Of a DNA stretch of 64,000 nucleotides, positions 16,350 through 26,221 are shown piece after piece (positions within the stretch are counted from its first letter, which is position 1; every line of letters begins with the position of its first letter). The stretch is from Saprospiraceae bacterium (GTDB lineage Bacteria; Bacteroidota; Bacteroidia; Chitinophagales; Saprospiraceae): positions 62,001 to 126,000 of the forward strand of contig JAGQWX010000007.1 of the NCBI GenBank assembly GCA_020436935.1, in the 5' to 3' direction. The translations under genes were made by a program, and so were the position numbers. The notes beneath the pieces are model-generated. The model searched no databases. It was not told the DNA's origin and saw nothing but the letters and a program-made list of their open reading frames with translations.

Positions 16350-17201
16350 ATGTTAAGTGAGGTAATTCATGAGGCATCTACATTTATGCTTCATCAAAAT
16401 AAGCATAATATGGATTTTACTTCAAAGGCATTCAGGGCGGTTGCATCATCATGGTTGGTGATGGCTTTTATTGGGCAAATGATTTTTGCATTTTATATCC
16501 TTATGTTTTATGGAGGAACAACGGCGTCAGGAAAACTGGAGCAATGGAACCATTCGGGTCAGGAGTTCTATCTAAAAGGAGACTTGATGGGAAATATCAT
16601 TTTTGCATTGCATGTGCTGATGGCATTTATTGTTACAATTTTCGGCCCATTCCAACTGATTTCCGGAATAAGAAAGTTGCTCCCAAAATGGCATAGGTGG
16701 AGCGGCCGGATTTATATTTTATCTGCCTTTTTGATTTCTGTCGATGGTCTTTATCTATCATGGGTGAGGGGTTCTGCCGGAGGTTTGCAGGGATCGGTCC
16801 TGATCAGTTTCAATGCCATCATCATCCTTGTTTGCGCATACTTTGCATTGACAACAGCTTTGAAGGGTGAGTTTCAAAAACACAAAAAGTGGGTATTGCA
16901 TTTGTATGCAGGCATGTCGGGCGTTTGGTTTTTTAGGGTTTTTTTGATGGCATGGCTGGGTTTTTGGCGGGCTCCTGTTGGATTTGACCCGGAAACGTTC
17001 ACTGGCCCGTTTCTGATATTTCTGAGTTTGATGGTTTACGTATTTCCACAACTGGTGGTGTGGTGCTATTTTTTTGCTAAAGAAAGTGGAAGTAAGGTGA
17101 TGAAATTGGGCTTTACAGGGTTTTTATCCATGATCCTTCTCATCATGATTTTTGGGACATTTTCTGCAACATTTGGATTGTGGTTGCCAAGATTGATGTA
17201 A
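16350..17201 (+). CDS. DUF2306-type multi-pass membrane protein
   Basis: 283 residues with about seven membrane segments (near 32-55, 80-105, 120-140, 150-170, 185-205, 220-245 and 255-278). The conserved core WHRWSGRIYILSA followed later by FQKHKKWVLHLYAGMSG is the DUF2306 signature: His residues lie in a putative haem- or metal-binding membrane bundle. The function is unknown. The start is uncertain: ATGs at 16350, 16386 and 16410 are all in frame, and the first is adjacent to the repeat tract. It is a single gene. Confidence 0.75.
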   Translation: MLSEVIHEASTFMLHQNKHNMDFTSKAFRAVASSWLVMAFIGQMIFAFYILMFYGGTTASGKLEQWNHSGQEFYLKGDLMGNIIFALHVLMAFIVTIFGPFQLISGIRKLLPKWHRWSGRIYILSAFLISVDGLYLSWVRGSAGGLQGSVLISFNAIIILVCAYFALTTALKGEFQKHKKWVLHLYAGMSGVWFFRVFLMAWLGFWRAPVGFDPETFTGPFLIFLSLMVYVFPQLVVWCYFFAKESGSKVMKLGFTGFLSMILLIMIFGTFSATFGLWLPRLM

Positions 17202-17445
17202 ACTCCCATAGTGGCATAGAATAGCCAAGAATATCAAGTATTGCATAGATTATAAACCCTCTATATTGCGATTCCTTAAAACTTTTGGCAGGGGGCTTTT
17301 ATTACAATTGGCCAGAATTATTGCTGTAAAATTTGAGACTTGACTTTTATAATTCACCAAACACATAAAAGAATTTATTCATACATAATTTGTTTATTGC
17401 AATAATTTTATTCTACTTTTATTCCAACAATCTAATCACTCACCC

Positions 17446-18042
17446 ATGCAAGAATTAAAATTTCCATTGCGCTTTTCATTTAAGATAACAACCTTATCTA
17501 ATGATTTTACAGCCTTTGACAATACTGGTAGAATGGTAGCATACGTCCGCCAAAAAATGTTTAAATTCAAGGAGGATATTGAAATCTTCAGCGATGAATC
17601 CAGAAGTAATAAACTTTATTCAATCAAAGCTGACCGTTGGCTTGACTTCTCTGCCGCTTACAGCTTTTATGATGACAGAGGCAAGGAGTTTGGTAAAATC
17701 GTGAGAAAGGGATGGAAATCGTTGTGGAAATCTGAGTACGAAATCATCGATGGAAGAGGGCAAAAGCAGTTCCAGATCCGGGAAGAAAACGGCTGGGTAA
17801 AAGTGATGGATGGTTTGCTTGGTGAGATACCGATTTTGGGCTTGATTTCAGGATATGTATTCAATCCATCCTATCTGGTGAAAAATACGAGAGGCGAAGC
17901 AGTCATTCGGATCAAAAAAGATCCGTCTTTTTGGGGCAAAGAATTCTCCATTGGCAAGTTGGGCAATATGGAAGGCGAAGACGACGACCGTATACTTTTG
18001 GGCCTGATGATGATGATATTGCTGGAAAGAAGGCGTGGATAA
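17446..18042 (+). CDS. LURP-one-related / scramblase-like (tubby-fold) protein
   Basis: 198 residues. It has the repeated beta-strand pattern of the LURP-one/DUF567/phospholipid-scramblase superfamily: FTAFDNTGRMVAYVRQKMFK, FKEDIEIFSDE, ADRWLDFSAAYSFYD and the hydrophobic C-terminal helix (DDRILLGLMMMILLERRR). The family fold is a 12-stranded beta barrel around a central helix; bacterial members are of unknown role. Upstream 17202-17445 shows no clear promoter beyond AT-rich sequence. It is convergent with the peptide transporter gene. Confidence 0.78.
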   Translation: MQELKFPLRFSFKITTLSNDFTAFDNTGRMVAYVRQKMFKFKEDIEIFSDESRSNKLYSIKADRWLDFSAAYSFYDDRGKEFGKIVRKGWKSLWKSEYEIIDGRGQKQFQIREENGWVKVMDGLLGEIPILGLISGYVFNPSYLVKNTRGEAVIRIKKDPSFWGKEFSIGKLGNMEGEDDDRILLGLMMMILLERRRG

Positions 18043-18166
18043 TCCTTTTGGCGCGTTCTTTCTGTGATCTGTTGAGCAAAACTTATCTTGAAGCAAAAGG
18101 ATGATTCAACCTCATTTTGAAAGGATAGATTTCAAAAATTTGTTTTTGAACACCATTATAAAATCA

Positions 18167-19519
18167 TCATTTGCTCTTCAGGACCTTTCGCAGTCGAGGT
18201 CCGAAAAGCACAATAAGGACTGCACCGATCAAAGATACTCCTGCCTGGAGCAACCAGAATGAACCCGGAGCCATCTTGTCATAGAAAGATCCCAGCCATC
18301 CCACGCTGTTCCCTGCTATGAATAAGGAAATAAATGTAATGCCCATCATGGTAGAATTGATTTTGGCAGGCGCATTTCCTGATACGAGGGCAAGCAGAGT
18401 AGGCCATTGATAAATGAAGGCATAACCCAACAAAACAACAGTAATAAAAGGCAACCAAGGACTGGACAATTGATCACTGGTAAAATATATTCCGATGAAG
18501 AGGAGAAAGTAAGCAAATGCGACCATCAAGGCGCCAATACCGATTTTGCCCAGGTCGTTGGGTTCTTTATTTCGTTTGGCCTGCCATTTCCAAAGCATAA
18601 ACAAGGTGGGCACAGCAACAATGCTGGCAGCGGCATCAAGCGATTGATACCAGGCTACCGGAATGGTGAATCCTCCGACTGAAAGGTCTACATGATCCTG
18701 GAGCCAAACTTTGAGAATATTGAGCGATTGGTAATAACTGATGGATTGGAAAACAGAAATACCAATTACACCCAAGAGCGCAATGATCACTTTCCATTCT
18801 CCGGAATTCATTCCTGTCTTATGTTCTCCTTCATGTTTTACTTTTGACGGCAAAAAACGAAAGCCATACAAATACGTCAACAAACCACCCACCATAAAAA
18901 TAGCCGCCACCCCAAAGCCATAGTGCCAGCCGTAATCCTGTGCAAGATATCCACATATAAGAGGTCCGAGCACAGCTCCAATGTTGATGGCAGTACTAAA
19001 GATAGCGAAACCCCTTGTCCTTCTGGCTTCATCGTCTACCGGGTACAAAGCACCTACCTGCGCCGAAATATTGCCCTTCAAAAAACCCGAGCCTATGATG
19101 AGCATCAGGAGGGCCAATAAAAAACTTTGATCAAATGCCATAAAGATGTGACCTGCAGTCATACATAATGCGCCAATGATGACGGCATTGCGCTGACCAA
19201 TCCAGCGGTCTGCAATGATGCCCCCGAAAACCGGAGTGAAATACACAAAGCCCGAATAAAGTCCAAAAATCATCGATGCCAGCCCTACAGTTGACAAAGA
19301 ACCTGTGGCGGATTCCAGAACGCCCCTCAGTGTTTCAAAGCCCACAATATTTTCTATGTGACCCGGCAACAACAATTGGTTGACCATATACAAAACCAAT
19401 ATGGCCGTCATTCCATAATAGGAGAATCTTTCCCAGGCTTCGGTAAAAGCCAGGTAAAATAGTCCCTTGGGATGACCGTAAAGGGTGCGGTTGTTCTGGT
19501 TGTCGGAATGGATACTCAT
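18167..19519 (-). CDS. POT-family di/tripeptide:proton symporter
   Basis: 450 residues with about 12 membrane segments. The POT/PTR signature ExxERFxYY is present as EAWERFSYYGM near residue 28, plus GGIIADRWIGQRNAVIIGAL and the FxxFYxxINxG-like FAIFSTAINIGAV. Members import di- and tripeptides with protons. Full family length (about 450-500). The gene is monocistronic, transcribed leftward, and convergent with the LURP-one gene. A palindrome-rich region (19665-19705) lies upstream. Substrate range is not inferable. Confidence 0.88.
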   Translation of the reverse strand: MSIHSDNQNNRTLYGHPKGLFYLAFTEAWERFSYYGMTAILVLYMVNQLLLPGHIENIVGFETLRGVLESATGSLSTVGLASMIFGLYSGFVYFTPVFGGIIADRWIGQRNAVIIGALCMTAGHIFMAFDQSFLLALLMLIIGSGFLKGNISAQVGALYPVDDEARRTRGFAIFSTAINIGAVLGPLICGYLAQDYGWHYGFGVAAIFMVGGLLTYLYGFRFLPSKVKHEGEHKTGMNSGEWKVIIALLGVIGISVFQSISYYQSLNILKVWLQDHVDLSVGGFTIPVAWYQSLDAAASIVAVPTLFMLWKWQAKRNKEPNDLGKIGIGALMVAFAYFLLFIGIYFTSDQLSSPWLPFITVVLLGYAFIYQWPTLLALVSGNAPAKINSTMMGITFISLFIAGNSVGWLGSFYDKMAPGSFWLLQAGVSLIGAVLIVLFGPRLRKVLKSK

Positions 19520-19664
19520 GAGATCTTAATGTGAGATGAAGTTGTGAAGTTAAGATTCTTGTTGAGAAAGGTTGGTGTAATTTTTTGGAGGGACTACGGG
19601 GAAGTATGGTGCAATAGGGAATATATAGTAAATAATGTATGCAAATAAAAATAAAATAGTGCCT

Positions 19665-19705
19665 AAACCTGTCAGACACCTGTCTGACAGCCGTCTGACA
19701 GGTTT
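19665..19705. repeat. Triple half-site palindrome (CCTGTCAGAC type)
   Basis: AAACCTGTCAGAC and GTCTGACAGGTTT are perfect 13 nt inverted repeats around a 15 nt spacer that contains another CTGTCTGACAG. The first half (CTGTCAGAC, 19669-19677) can pair either with the middle (19682-19690) or with the last copy, so two exclusive hairpins are possible. Location: downstream of the T9SS protein gene and upstream of the transporter gene, both leftward, so it may act as a terminator of the former. No strong T-tract follows. Confidence 0.6.
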
Positions 19706-19874
19706 GTGGATAACTTACCTAATTGATTCATTATCAATTGCATTAATAAAATATGCATATATAAATTAAAATATTGCAACTCCTAGCTTTCCAAAAAGGA
19801 ATTCTGGGACATCTTCCAATATTACAAAGCAGGCTACCACTTTCATACTCTTTATGCAGGTTTTAAACTGAGAA

Positions 19875-21149
19875 TCAATGATGAACCAAAAAAGGGATAC
19901 AGCTTTTACGTCCGTCAATTCTGATTACAGCAAAATATAACCCTGCCATATATGATGCAATATTTATTTGTGCCTGATCGTCATTGACATCAATTTTGGC
20001 AATTTCTTGTCCGGATAATGAAACAATACTTACATCATTAATTTTACTTCTTGATTTTACCGTTAGAATATCGCTTGCAGGATTTGGGTATACCAAAGCA
20101 TCCAGATCATGGTACAATTCAGTCGAGTTACTCGAGATGCTCTTGTATATGTAATAATCCTCAAGGAAAAGAGTCAAATCGTTGGTGAAAAAATCAGTAA
20201 TGTATCCATACATGACCGAAATTGATCCATCTTCATTGTATTCATATAGGTATTTTGTAAATGGCTCACCGGAGTTTTTAAAAGTAATTTCTTCAATGAG
20301 TTGTGCTCTGGAATTGTATTTTTTTACCAGTTGATTTTGTATTCTCCCATCGGCATATTTGATCATTGTGCTGTCCAGAACAGCTGTCTGATGGCGTTCA
20401 ATAGTGCTGATGAGTTCTCCATCTTTATCAAGGCTAAGTGTAGAATAAAAGGCAGTATCTTGATTTGGGTAATTATATATTCTATGACTTTGAAAGTCTA
20501 AAAATCCAAATGAGTTATAAACAGAATCTTTTGCAGATATCAATTTATTGGCGGAATTGTATTCAAAAGTTGTTTTTACAGGGGGACTGAAATTTCCATT
20601 GATTAATGTATAAAATAATTGCTCTTTTACCAGTCCGGCATCATTATAGGTATACGTATTAGAAATGATGTAATTTGGGCTGCTGTATCTAATCGATTGA
20701 GTCAGTTGTCTAAATTCGTTGTATTCATTAGTAAGACTCACAGGTGGAAGACCTGTTTCTGGATCCGGGACACCTCTGTAAAAAATGGAATCCTTTCCAT
20801 CAAAAGTGTAGTAGTAAATATCATATAGGTTGATCAAGGTGTTGTGTATAGACCGAGGCTTTCCTGTTTCTGTAAATGTATAATTCAAATTTTCAGTTAC
20901 TACAGGCTCATCTGGATTTGTTTTATTGAAAGTAGTTTTTGTAACCAATTGACTCTGATCATATTTGAAGACAATATCAAAGTAGTCATTGGTTTTTGTG
21001 GCAAGATTATGGCCAATTCTAAAGATGGTATCGGGTAGAGGAGCCCCTTCAAGAGCCTGAGCTATTAGTTGAACAGTTAAACCTTGCAAGCAAATCGCGA
21101 TCAATATAGTTTTAATCATAAAAGGAATGTTTTCATATTGTTTTCTCAT
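19875..21149 (-). CDS. Secreted protein with T9SS C-terminal sorting domain
   Basis: 424 residues. A signal peptide (hydrophobic TILIAICLQGLTVQLIAQA) is followed by a body of about 300 residues with recurring YTFxxxGxxxS or YEYNxxxx motifs (YTYNDAGLVKEQ, FEYNSANKLISA, YEYNEDGSISV), an RHS/YD-like beta-strand repeat. The last 75 residues hold the type IX sorting domain: ALVYPNPASDILTVKS, ...SLSGQEIAKI, ...MAGLYFAVI. The product is expected at the cell surface or outside. An alternative start ATG lies 10 codons downstream (MIKTILI). The function of the repeat body is unknown. Confidence 0.8.
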   Translation of the reverse strand: MRKQYENIPFMIKTILIAICLQGLTVQLIAQALEGAPLPDTIFRIGHNLATKTNDYFDIVFKYDQSQLVTKTTFNKTNPDEPVVTENLNYTFTETGKPRSIHNTLINLYDIYYYTFDGKDSIFYRGVPDPETGLPPVSLTNEYNEFRQLTQSIRYSSPNYIISNTYTYNDAGLVKEQLFYTLINGNFSPPVKTTFEYNSANKLISAKDSVYNSFGFLDFQSHRIYNYPNQDTAFYSTLSLDKDGELISTIERHQTAVLDSTMIKYADGRIQNQLVKKYNSRAQLIEEITFKNSGEPFTKYLYEYNEDGSISVMYGYITDFFTNDLTLFLEDYYIYKSISSNSTELYHDLDALVYPNPASDILTVKSRSKINDVSIVSLSGQEIAKIDVNDDQAQINIASYMAGLYFAVIRIDGRKSCIPFLVHH

Positions 21150-21622
21150 TATTCAAAATATTTTCAGGGTATGTGCTCATTCAATATAAACAGACGAATC
21201 ACTTCCGTTTGAACTATTCAACCAGGACCGGATGATGACAGCGTCTCTTACACTACACTGAATCCTTCACAAAGTTTTGTGGCTGCTTGGCTAAAATAAA
21301 CCATTATCATCTCCGGTAGTGTTTGAAATATTAGACCAAATTAATACATTGAAATTTCAGTTCCAAATAATTATAAGTAATTAAATTATATAATATTTAC
21401 TTTATTTATGATCAGTTCTTTAAGTAGGTTTTGAAAATGGCAGTAAAACGCGCAGAGGTGTCATAAAATCGAACAAGTTTTTGTAAAAAAATAATGAACT
21501 TCGCCTTGATTTCTATTTTAGAGTAATAATCCAACTTTAATAAAAGATGTATTTTTGTTTGAATGCTGCCAATTCAATCTTTTTATAAACTTGGAATTCA
21601 ACTTTAAAGTCTTCTTTCTATT
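21150..21622. other. Intergenic region, AT-rich, no gene seen
   Basis: Between divergent genes (T9SS protein leftward, glucosidase rightward). I see no frame of interest, no strong hairpin and no clear TAnnTTTG box. It should contain both promoters. Confidence 0.4.
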
Positions 21623-23356
21623 ATGAAAAAACTTGCCCTCTATTTAATTGCTATAGCCATGATGACCGCCTGCAACAATGCCGAACCCCAGCCGGATGAA
21701 AGCGCACACTCTGAAAAAAAGTGGTGGAAGGAAGCTATCATTTACCAGATCTATCCCCGCAGCTTTAAAGACACCAACGGCGATGGCATCGGTGATCTTA
21801 GGGGCATTATTGAAGAACTGGATTATATCCAAAGTCTTGGAGTTACTGCTGTCTGGCTCAATCCCATATATAGCTCACCCAACGATGACAATGGGTACGA
21901 TGTAAGTGATTACAGAAATATCATGGATGATTTTGGTACTATGGAGGACTTTGACCAGATGCTCAGCGGGATGCATGAAAGGGGCATCAAACTCATTATG
22001 GACATTGTGGTCAACCACAGCAGTGATGAGCACGAGTGGTTCAAACAGTCGAGGTCATCCAGAGACAATCCTTACCGCGATTATTACCACTGGTGGCCTG
22101 CAGAAAAAGGCAAACCCAATTATCGTTACAGCTTGTTTGATGAAAGAGGGGATGCGTGGAAGTACGATACATTGACCAATGCCTATTATTTGCATTACTT
22201 TTCTCAAAAACAACCGGACCTCAACTGGAGCAATCCCAAGGTCCGGCAGGAAGTGAATGAGATCATGAAATACTGGGCTGAAAAAGGCGTCGATGGATTC
22301 AGGCTGGATGCTTTCCAGTTCGCCGCCAAAGACACTACATATCCCGCATTTCCAGAAGGTTTTGAAAAGAATTTTATAGACTATTATGCCATGCAGGATG
22401 GTTTGAATGACTATTTGAGGGGCATGTATGACGAAGTTTTCAGCAAGTACGACGTGATGAGTGTGGCGGAGGGTGCAGGCAGAAATCTTCAGGAAGCCCA
22501 TGAATTGGTTGACGAAGACAGACAGGAATTGAATATGGCCTATGCCTTTGAAGGTGTTGATATTGCTAAATACGAGGGCTATGAATTGAGTAAACTCAAG
22601 GAAATATTTTCCAAATGGGACAGTGCCTTTGCAGAAAAAGGATGGCTTTCTATCTTTTTGGCCAACCACGATCAGGCGAGGCTTGTGTCGAGATTTGGCA
22701 GCGATGAGCCTGCATTCAGGGAGGCTTCGGCAAAAATGTTGAATACTTTCATTTTAAGCATGCGTGGAACACCTTACTGTTATTACGGTGATGAGCTGGG
22801 AATGACCAATATCGGATTTACCTCCATAGAACAGTATAAGGATATAGCTGCCATCAATGGATACAAAAAGGCAAAGGCTGAAGGAAAAGACATGGATTAT
22901 TTTTTAAAGAAACTGAGTTTTGAATCGCGGGACAATGGCAGGACGCCCATGCAGTGGAACGGCGATAAAAATGCTGGTTTTTCTGAAGCTGATCCCTGGC
23001 TTCCGGTGAATAATAATCATTTAGAGATCAATGTGGAGGCCCAGGAAAGAGATCCAGAATCCATCCTCAATCATTTTAGAAACCTCACCAAATTGCGCAA
23101 GGAATGGCCGGTTTTGGTTTATGGTCAATATGAAATTGTCGAGAAAGAACATCCCCAGGTGTATGCCTATGCAAGAAAATATAATGATCAACAATTGTTG
23201 ATCGTGCATAATTTTTCGAAAGAAGAAGCGAAGTTTGCCTTACCGGAAAATATCAATTTGGGGGAGATATTGATCAATAATTATCCGGATTTAAAGATGG
23301 AAAAGGATATATTTTCATTGAGGCCTTACCAATCAGTCATTATGGTAAAAGAATAA
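21623..23356 (+). CDS. GH13 alpha-glucosidase (oligo-1,6-glucosidase-like) lipoprotein
   Basis: 577 residues. A lipoprotein signal (MMTACNNAE, Cys about 17) is followed by a GH13 (beta/alpha)8 catalytic domain: YQIYPRSFKDTNGDGIGD, region I DIVVNHSSDEHEWF, region II GVDGFRLDA (nucleophile D229), region III VAEG (acid/base E283), region IV FLANHDQARL (D350). Domain C follows (about 480-577). The acid/base region V-A-E-G and the NHDQ element fit alpha-glucosidases acting on short alpha-glucosides. Expected at the periplasmic face or cell surface. It is monocistronic; the GNAT gene lies 139 nt downstream. Confidence 0.88.
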   Translation: MKKLALYLIAIAMMTACNNAEPQPDESAHSEKKWWKEAIIYQIYPRSFKDTNGDGIGDLRGIIEELDYIQSLGVTAVWLNPIYSSPNDDNGYDVSDYRNIMDDFGTMEDFDQMLSGMHERGIKLIMDIVVNHSSDEHEWFKQSRSSRDNPYRDYYHWWPAEKGKPNYRYSLFDERGDAWKYDTLTNAYYLHYFSQKQPDLNWSNPKVRQEVNEIMKYWAEKGVDGFRLDAFQFAAKDTTYPAFPEGFEKNFIDYYAMQDGLNDYLRGMYDEVFSKYDVMSVAEGAGRNLQEAHELVDEDRQELNMAYAFEGVDIAKYEGYELSKLKEIFSKWDSAFAEKGWLSIFLANHDQARLVSRFGSDEPAFREASAKMLNTFILSMRGTPYCYYGDELGMTNIGFTSIEQYKDIAAINGYKKAKAEGKDMDYFLKKLSFESRDNGRTPMQWNGDKNAGFSEADPWLPVNNNHLEINVEAQERDPESILNHFRNLTKLRKEWPVLVYGQYEIVEKEHPQVYAYARKYNDQQLLIVHNFSKEEAKFALPENINLGEILINNYPDLKMEKDIFSLRPYQSVIMVKE

Positions 23357-23495
23357 ATCGGAAAGGAGAGGTCAAAGAGAAAACTTTTGAATACCTTATT
23401 TGGCAGGATGTAGTTACAATTTATAATGATAACAAAGTTTTAAGGTGGCTAAAAAACAAAAAAATTAAGTTTATTCCCTCATTTGAATATTCTGT

Positions 23496-23936
23496 ATGAA
23501 ACTTATTGAAATTCTGCCCTTGAGAATTGAAAACCCTGATTTTCGGGACAATTCACATGCCTCAGATGCTATTGACATGGCAATTTCTTACTATGATGTG
23601 ATTGGTTACTATCCTCCCTGGATATGTTATCTGGCTGTAAATGAAGGCGAAGCTGTCGGCGTTGGGGCGTTCAAAGGGCAACCCCAAAATGGAAAAGTCG
23701 AGATTGCTTACAGTACATTTCAGCCTTACACAAATAAAGGTTTCGCCACAATAATCTGTGGTGCTTTGGTTGATTTGGCCATTGATTCAAATCAACAGGT
23801 CGATATTACAGCCAGAACGCTTAGAGAAGAAAGCCCTTCAACAGCTGTTTTGAAAAAAAATGGTTTTGTGATGACAGGGGAAGTTCTGGATCCCGAGGAT
23901 GGTATGGTTTGGGAGTGGGTATTTGATAAACAATGA
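23496..23936 (+). CDS. GNAT family N-acetyltransferase (RimJ/RimL-like)
   Basis: 146 residues, the size of a single GNAT domain. The acetyl-CoA loop region is PYTNKGFATIICGALVDLA, preceded by strand VEIAYSTF and followed by ARTLREESPSTAVLKKNGF, the conserved N-terminal-acetyltransferase-type 'xNxxSxxVLxKxGF' element. The substrate is unknown. A short divergent gap to the left and a convergent neighbour to the right; it is probably monocistronic. Confidence 0.8.
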   Translation: MKLIEILPLRIENPDFRDNSHASDAIDMAISYYDVIGYYPPWICYLAVNEGEAVGVGAFKGQPQNGKVEIAYSTFQPYTNKGFATIICGALVDLAIDSNQQVDITARTLREESPSTAVLKKNGFVMTGEVLDPEDGMVWEWVFDKQ

Positions 23937-24063
23937 TTTTGAATTTTTACATCACCTATATATGAAGGACGGTCAGGCTGGATATCATCGGTTTTGAAAT
24001 CTCAAATTTCGGAGTCAAAAATGCTTTGTTTGAGAAACAAAAGTCAGGTCAATGATATACCTT

Positions 24064-24468
24064 TTATAGTTCTACACTGATTTCTTGTTTTGGTACCAGC
24101 CCATCGATGATTCTTGCAGACAACATGGTCAATATTCTGCGGTCTATCTCTTGTTTTTGCAATAAATAATCATCAAACTCTGCTACAGTCATCAAGCCGG
24201 TGATCATGCCAATGAATTCCTTTTGGAGGCGGGTGTCATTTTTTACCCTGGAGGAAATGTAGGTTTGCATCGCCAATGGATTCTTATGAGAAAACCCGGA
24301 TTTTAAAGTTTGTGGGTCCTCTGAAAATCTTTTTACCAATAAATCGTGTTGTATTTTCAGGATTGGGCGAAGACATTGGTTTTGGAATTTTTCAACAGGT
24401 TTAATGGTGTTTCCGGAATTTAGGTCTATGTTTGGCCGCAAAGCGAGTATGTCTTGATCTCTTTTCAT
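24064..24468 (-). CDS. Hypothetical helical protein (134 aa)
   Basis: All-helical, charged, no signal or membrane segment, no recognised domain. Contains DDYLLQKQEIDRRIL and FQNQCLRPILKIQHDLLV. It lies in the opposite direction to both neighbours and is divergent from the sigma-factor gene. Coding status is likely from length and composition; nothing further can be said. Confidence 0.5.
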   Translation of the reverse strand: MKRDQDILALRPNIDLNSGNTIKPVEKFQNQCLRPILKIQHDLLVKRFSEDPQTLKSGFSHKNPLAMQTYISSRVKNDTRLQKEFIGMITGLMTVAEFDDYLLQKQEIDRRILTMLSARIIDGLVPKQEISVEL

Positions 24469-24611
24469 ATGATGTAGACAATTTCAAAAATTAAAAGTTT
24501 ATAATACATTGATAAATATCGATATGATTTTTGAAGCTTTTTTATATTTATCACTAGATTCAATGCGTCCAATTAGTCTAAGTTCATTAAAATTAAAAAG
24601 TCAGGATCTTT

Positions 24612-25217
24612 ATGCCCGATAATAAGAATGCTTTAAACAATGATTCTCATTTGATACAGGCCATTCAGGGGGATGAAATTCAAAGAAAAAAGGCCTTGCA
24701 GGAGTTTTTCACCAATCCTGAATTGTTTCAGAGGGTTGTTGGTTATGTGATCTCTCAGGGTGGTAGTAGTGAGGATGCGAAAGATGTTTTCACAGAATCA
24801 TTTATAGTTTTTGACAGACAGGTGAGGAATGGTGTATTTAGGGGTGAGAGTAGCCTGGCCACATATTTTCAGGCCATAGCTAAATGGCAATGGCTTGCAC
24901 TGAAAAGAAAAAACAAAGTAACGTACGACACAAGTGAATTGGCGGAGGTCGGAAGTGACCAAAGTCCGGAAAAATTAATGATCACCAGCGAAAGAAAGGT
25001 TATACTCCAGAATCTGATTGCACTAATGGGAGAAAAGTGTCAAAGATTGCTGGGCCTTTTTCAGCTAAATTATTCGATGAAAGAAATTAAAGAAAAAATG
25101 TCATATGCCAGTGAACAGGTAGCCGCTAACCAGGTGCACAAGTGCCGGGAACAATTGCGCAATGCCATTCAGGAGCATCCTGAGCATATGTCAGTTTTAA
25201 AATATAGTAGTGACTAA
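24612..25217 (+). CDS. ECF-type sigma-70 factor
   Basis: 201 residues. Region 2 (about 30-95) reads NPELFQRVVGYVISQGGSSE with DAKDVFTESFIVFDRQVRNG and SLATYFQAIAKWQWLALKR. Region 4 (about 130-190) has LIALMGEKCQRLLGLFQL, YSMKEIKEKM and QVAANQVHKCREQL. The region 4 Cys ('EKCQRLL') is common in Bacteroidota factors of this group. The stop overlaps the start of the next gene by 1 nt (TAATG), so the two are coupled. The downstream gene encodes a membrane protein with the features of an anti-sigma factor. Confidence 0.85.
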   Translation: MPDNKNALNNDSHLIQAIQGDEIQRKKALQEFFTNPELFQRVVGYVISQGGSSEDAKDVFTESFIVFDRQVRNGVFRGESSLATYFQAIAKWQWLALKRKNKVTYDTSELAEVGSDQSPEKLMITSERKVILQNLIALMGEKCQRLLGLFQLNYSMKEIKEKMSYASEQVAANQVHKCREQLRNAIQEHPEHMSVLKYSSD

Positions 25218-26134
25218 TGAATGACAACCAAAAAGGGAAAATCGAATCCTATGTAAATGGAAGTATGGATGCAGCGTCCAGAAGTGCTTTCGAAGCTGAA
25301 TTACGAGAAAACCCAAAGCTGGCAAATGAAACAGCAGTTTTTAAAACAGAATGGGAGATTCGCGAAATGCTGATAGAAAATCAATTGCGCAATGATATTG
25401 ATGCTATGTATGCTCAATATCAAACACAGTCTGTTGCAGCTGAAAAGCCAAGAAAAAAAAACCTCTGGTGGCTCGCTCTTATTATCGCCCTGGGATTGGT
25501 GGGCACCATTTACACACTGACCTTAAAGGATAAGGTAGAAGTCCAGCCTGAAAACAACAATCAGCAGCAAGGAGGATACGCAGACGAGCAAATCGATGAA
25601 ACACCAACAGAGCTGCCGGAAAACACAGGGCAGGAAGGTATAACAGCAGAAGTGGAAGCCCCAATAGAGAAAACAGAAACTTCAGCCCCTGCACAAACTC
25701 CGGTTCAAAAAGTAAAATTAGACCTCAGCGCACTTGCATTGGCTGCCTATGAAAGCCCGGAGGGATTGTTGGCCTCCAGGGGATCTTCTTCCAGCGAAAA
25801 TTACGATAAAGCCATGAAGGCTTTTATTGCCCGAAATTACAGGGAAGCGGTCAATTTGCTCAAAACTCTTCCGGAGGATGAGGAACAGGAAGCACTTGCT
25901 TTACGGGCTCATGCATCATTTAAATCATCTGATTTTTCAGGTGCTATTCAGGATTTTCAGGCTTTGAAGGACGGAGGCATTTATCGCAGAGATGCAGAAT
26001 GGTATGGATTATTGGCCAGGATGGCTGTAAAACAAGGCAGTCGTGATATTTGGAAGGCCGAACTAGAAAAGATGGCAAATAATCCATCTCATCCATACAA
26101 TAAAAAGGCCGGAAAGCTGCTTTCTAATTTTTAG
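25217..26134 (+). CDS. Anti-sigma-like membrane protein with TPR-like periplasmic domain
   Basis: 305 residues. N-terminal cytoplasmic part of about 78 residues (YVNGSMDAASRSAFEAELRE, a zinc-less anti-sigma-like helical domain), one membrane helix (about 79-98, LWWLALIIALGLVGTIYTLT), a Glu/Gln/Pro-rich linker, then helical repeats (about 190-300) with NYDKAMKAFIARNYREAVNL and FKSSDFSGAIQDFQAL, typical TPR hairpins. Predicted to hold the coupled sigma factor at the membrane until an external cue. Compare the paralogous pair at 38.0-39.2 kb. No His-x3-Cys-x2-Cys zinc motif is visible. Confidence 0.8.
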   Translation: MNDNQKGKIESYVNGSMDAASRSAFEAELRENPKLANETAVFKTEWEIREMLIENQLRNDIDAMYAQYQTQSVAAEKPRKKNLWWLALIIALGLVGTIYTLTLKDKVEVQPENNNQQQGGYADEQIDETPTELPENTGQEGITAEVEAPIEKTETSAPAQTPVQKVKLDLSALALAAYESPEGLLASRGSSSSENYDKAMKAFIARNYREAVNLLKTLPEDEEQEALALRAHASFKSSDFSGAIQDFQALKDGGIYRRDAEWYGLLARMAVKQGSRDIWKAELEKMANNPSHPYNKKAGKLLSNF

Positions 26135-26221
26135 TGGGTAAGTGCCCCTGAACGCTACAGGTGCAATGGAATAATTGGCCAAATCATTGGCAGATAAAGC
26201 TTTGAACCTGATATTTGAGTC

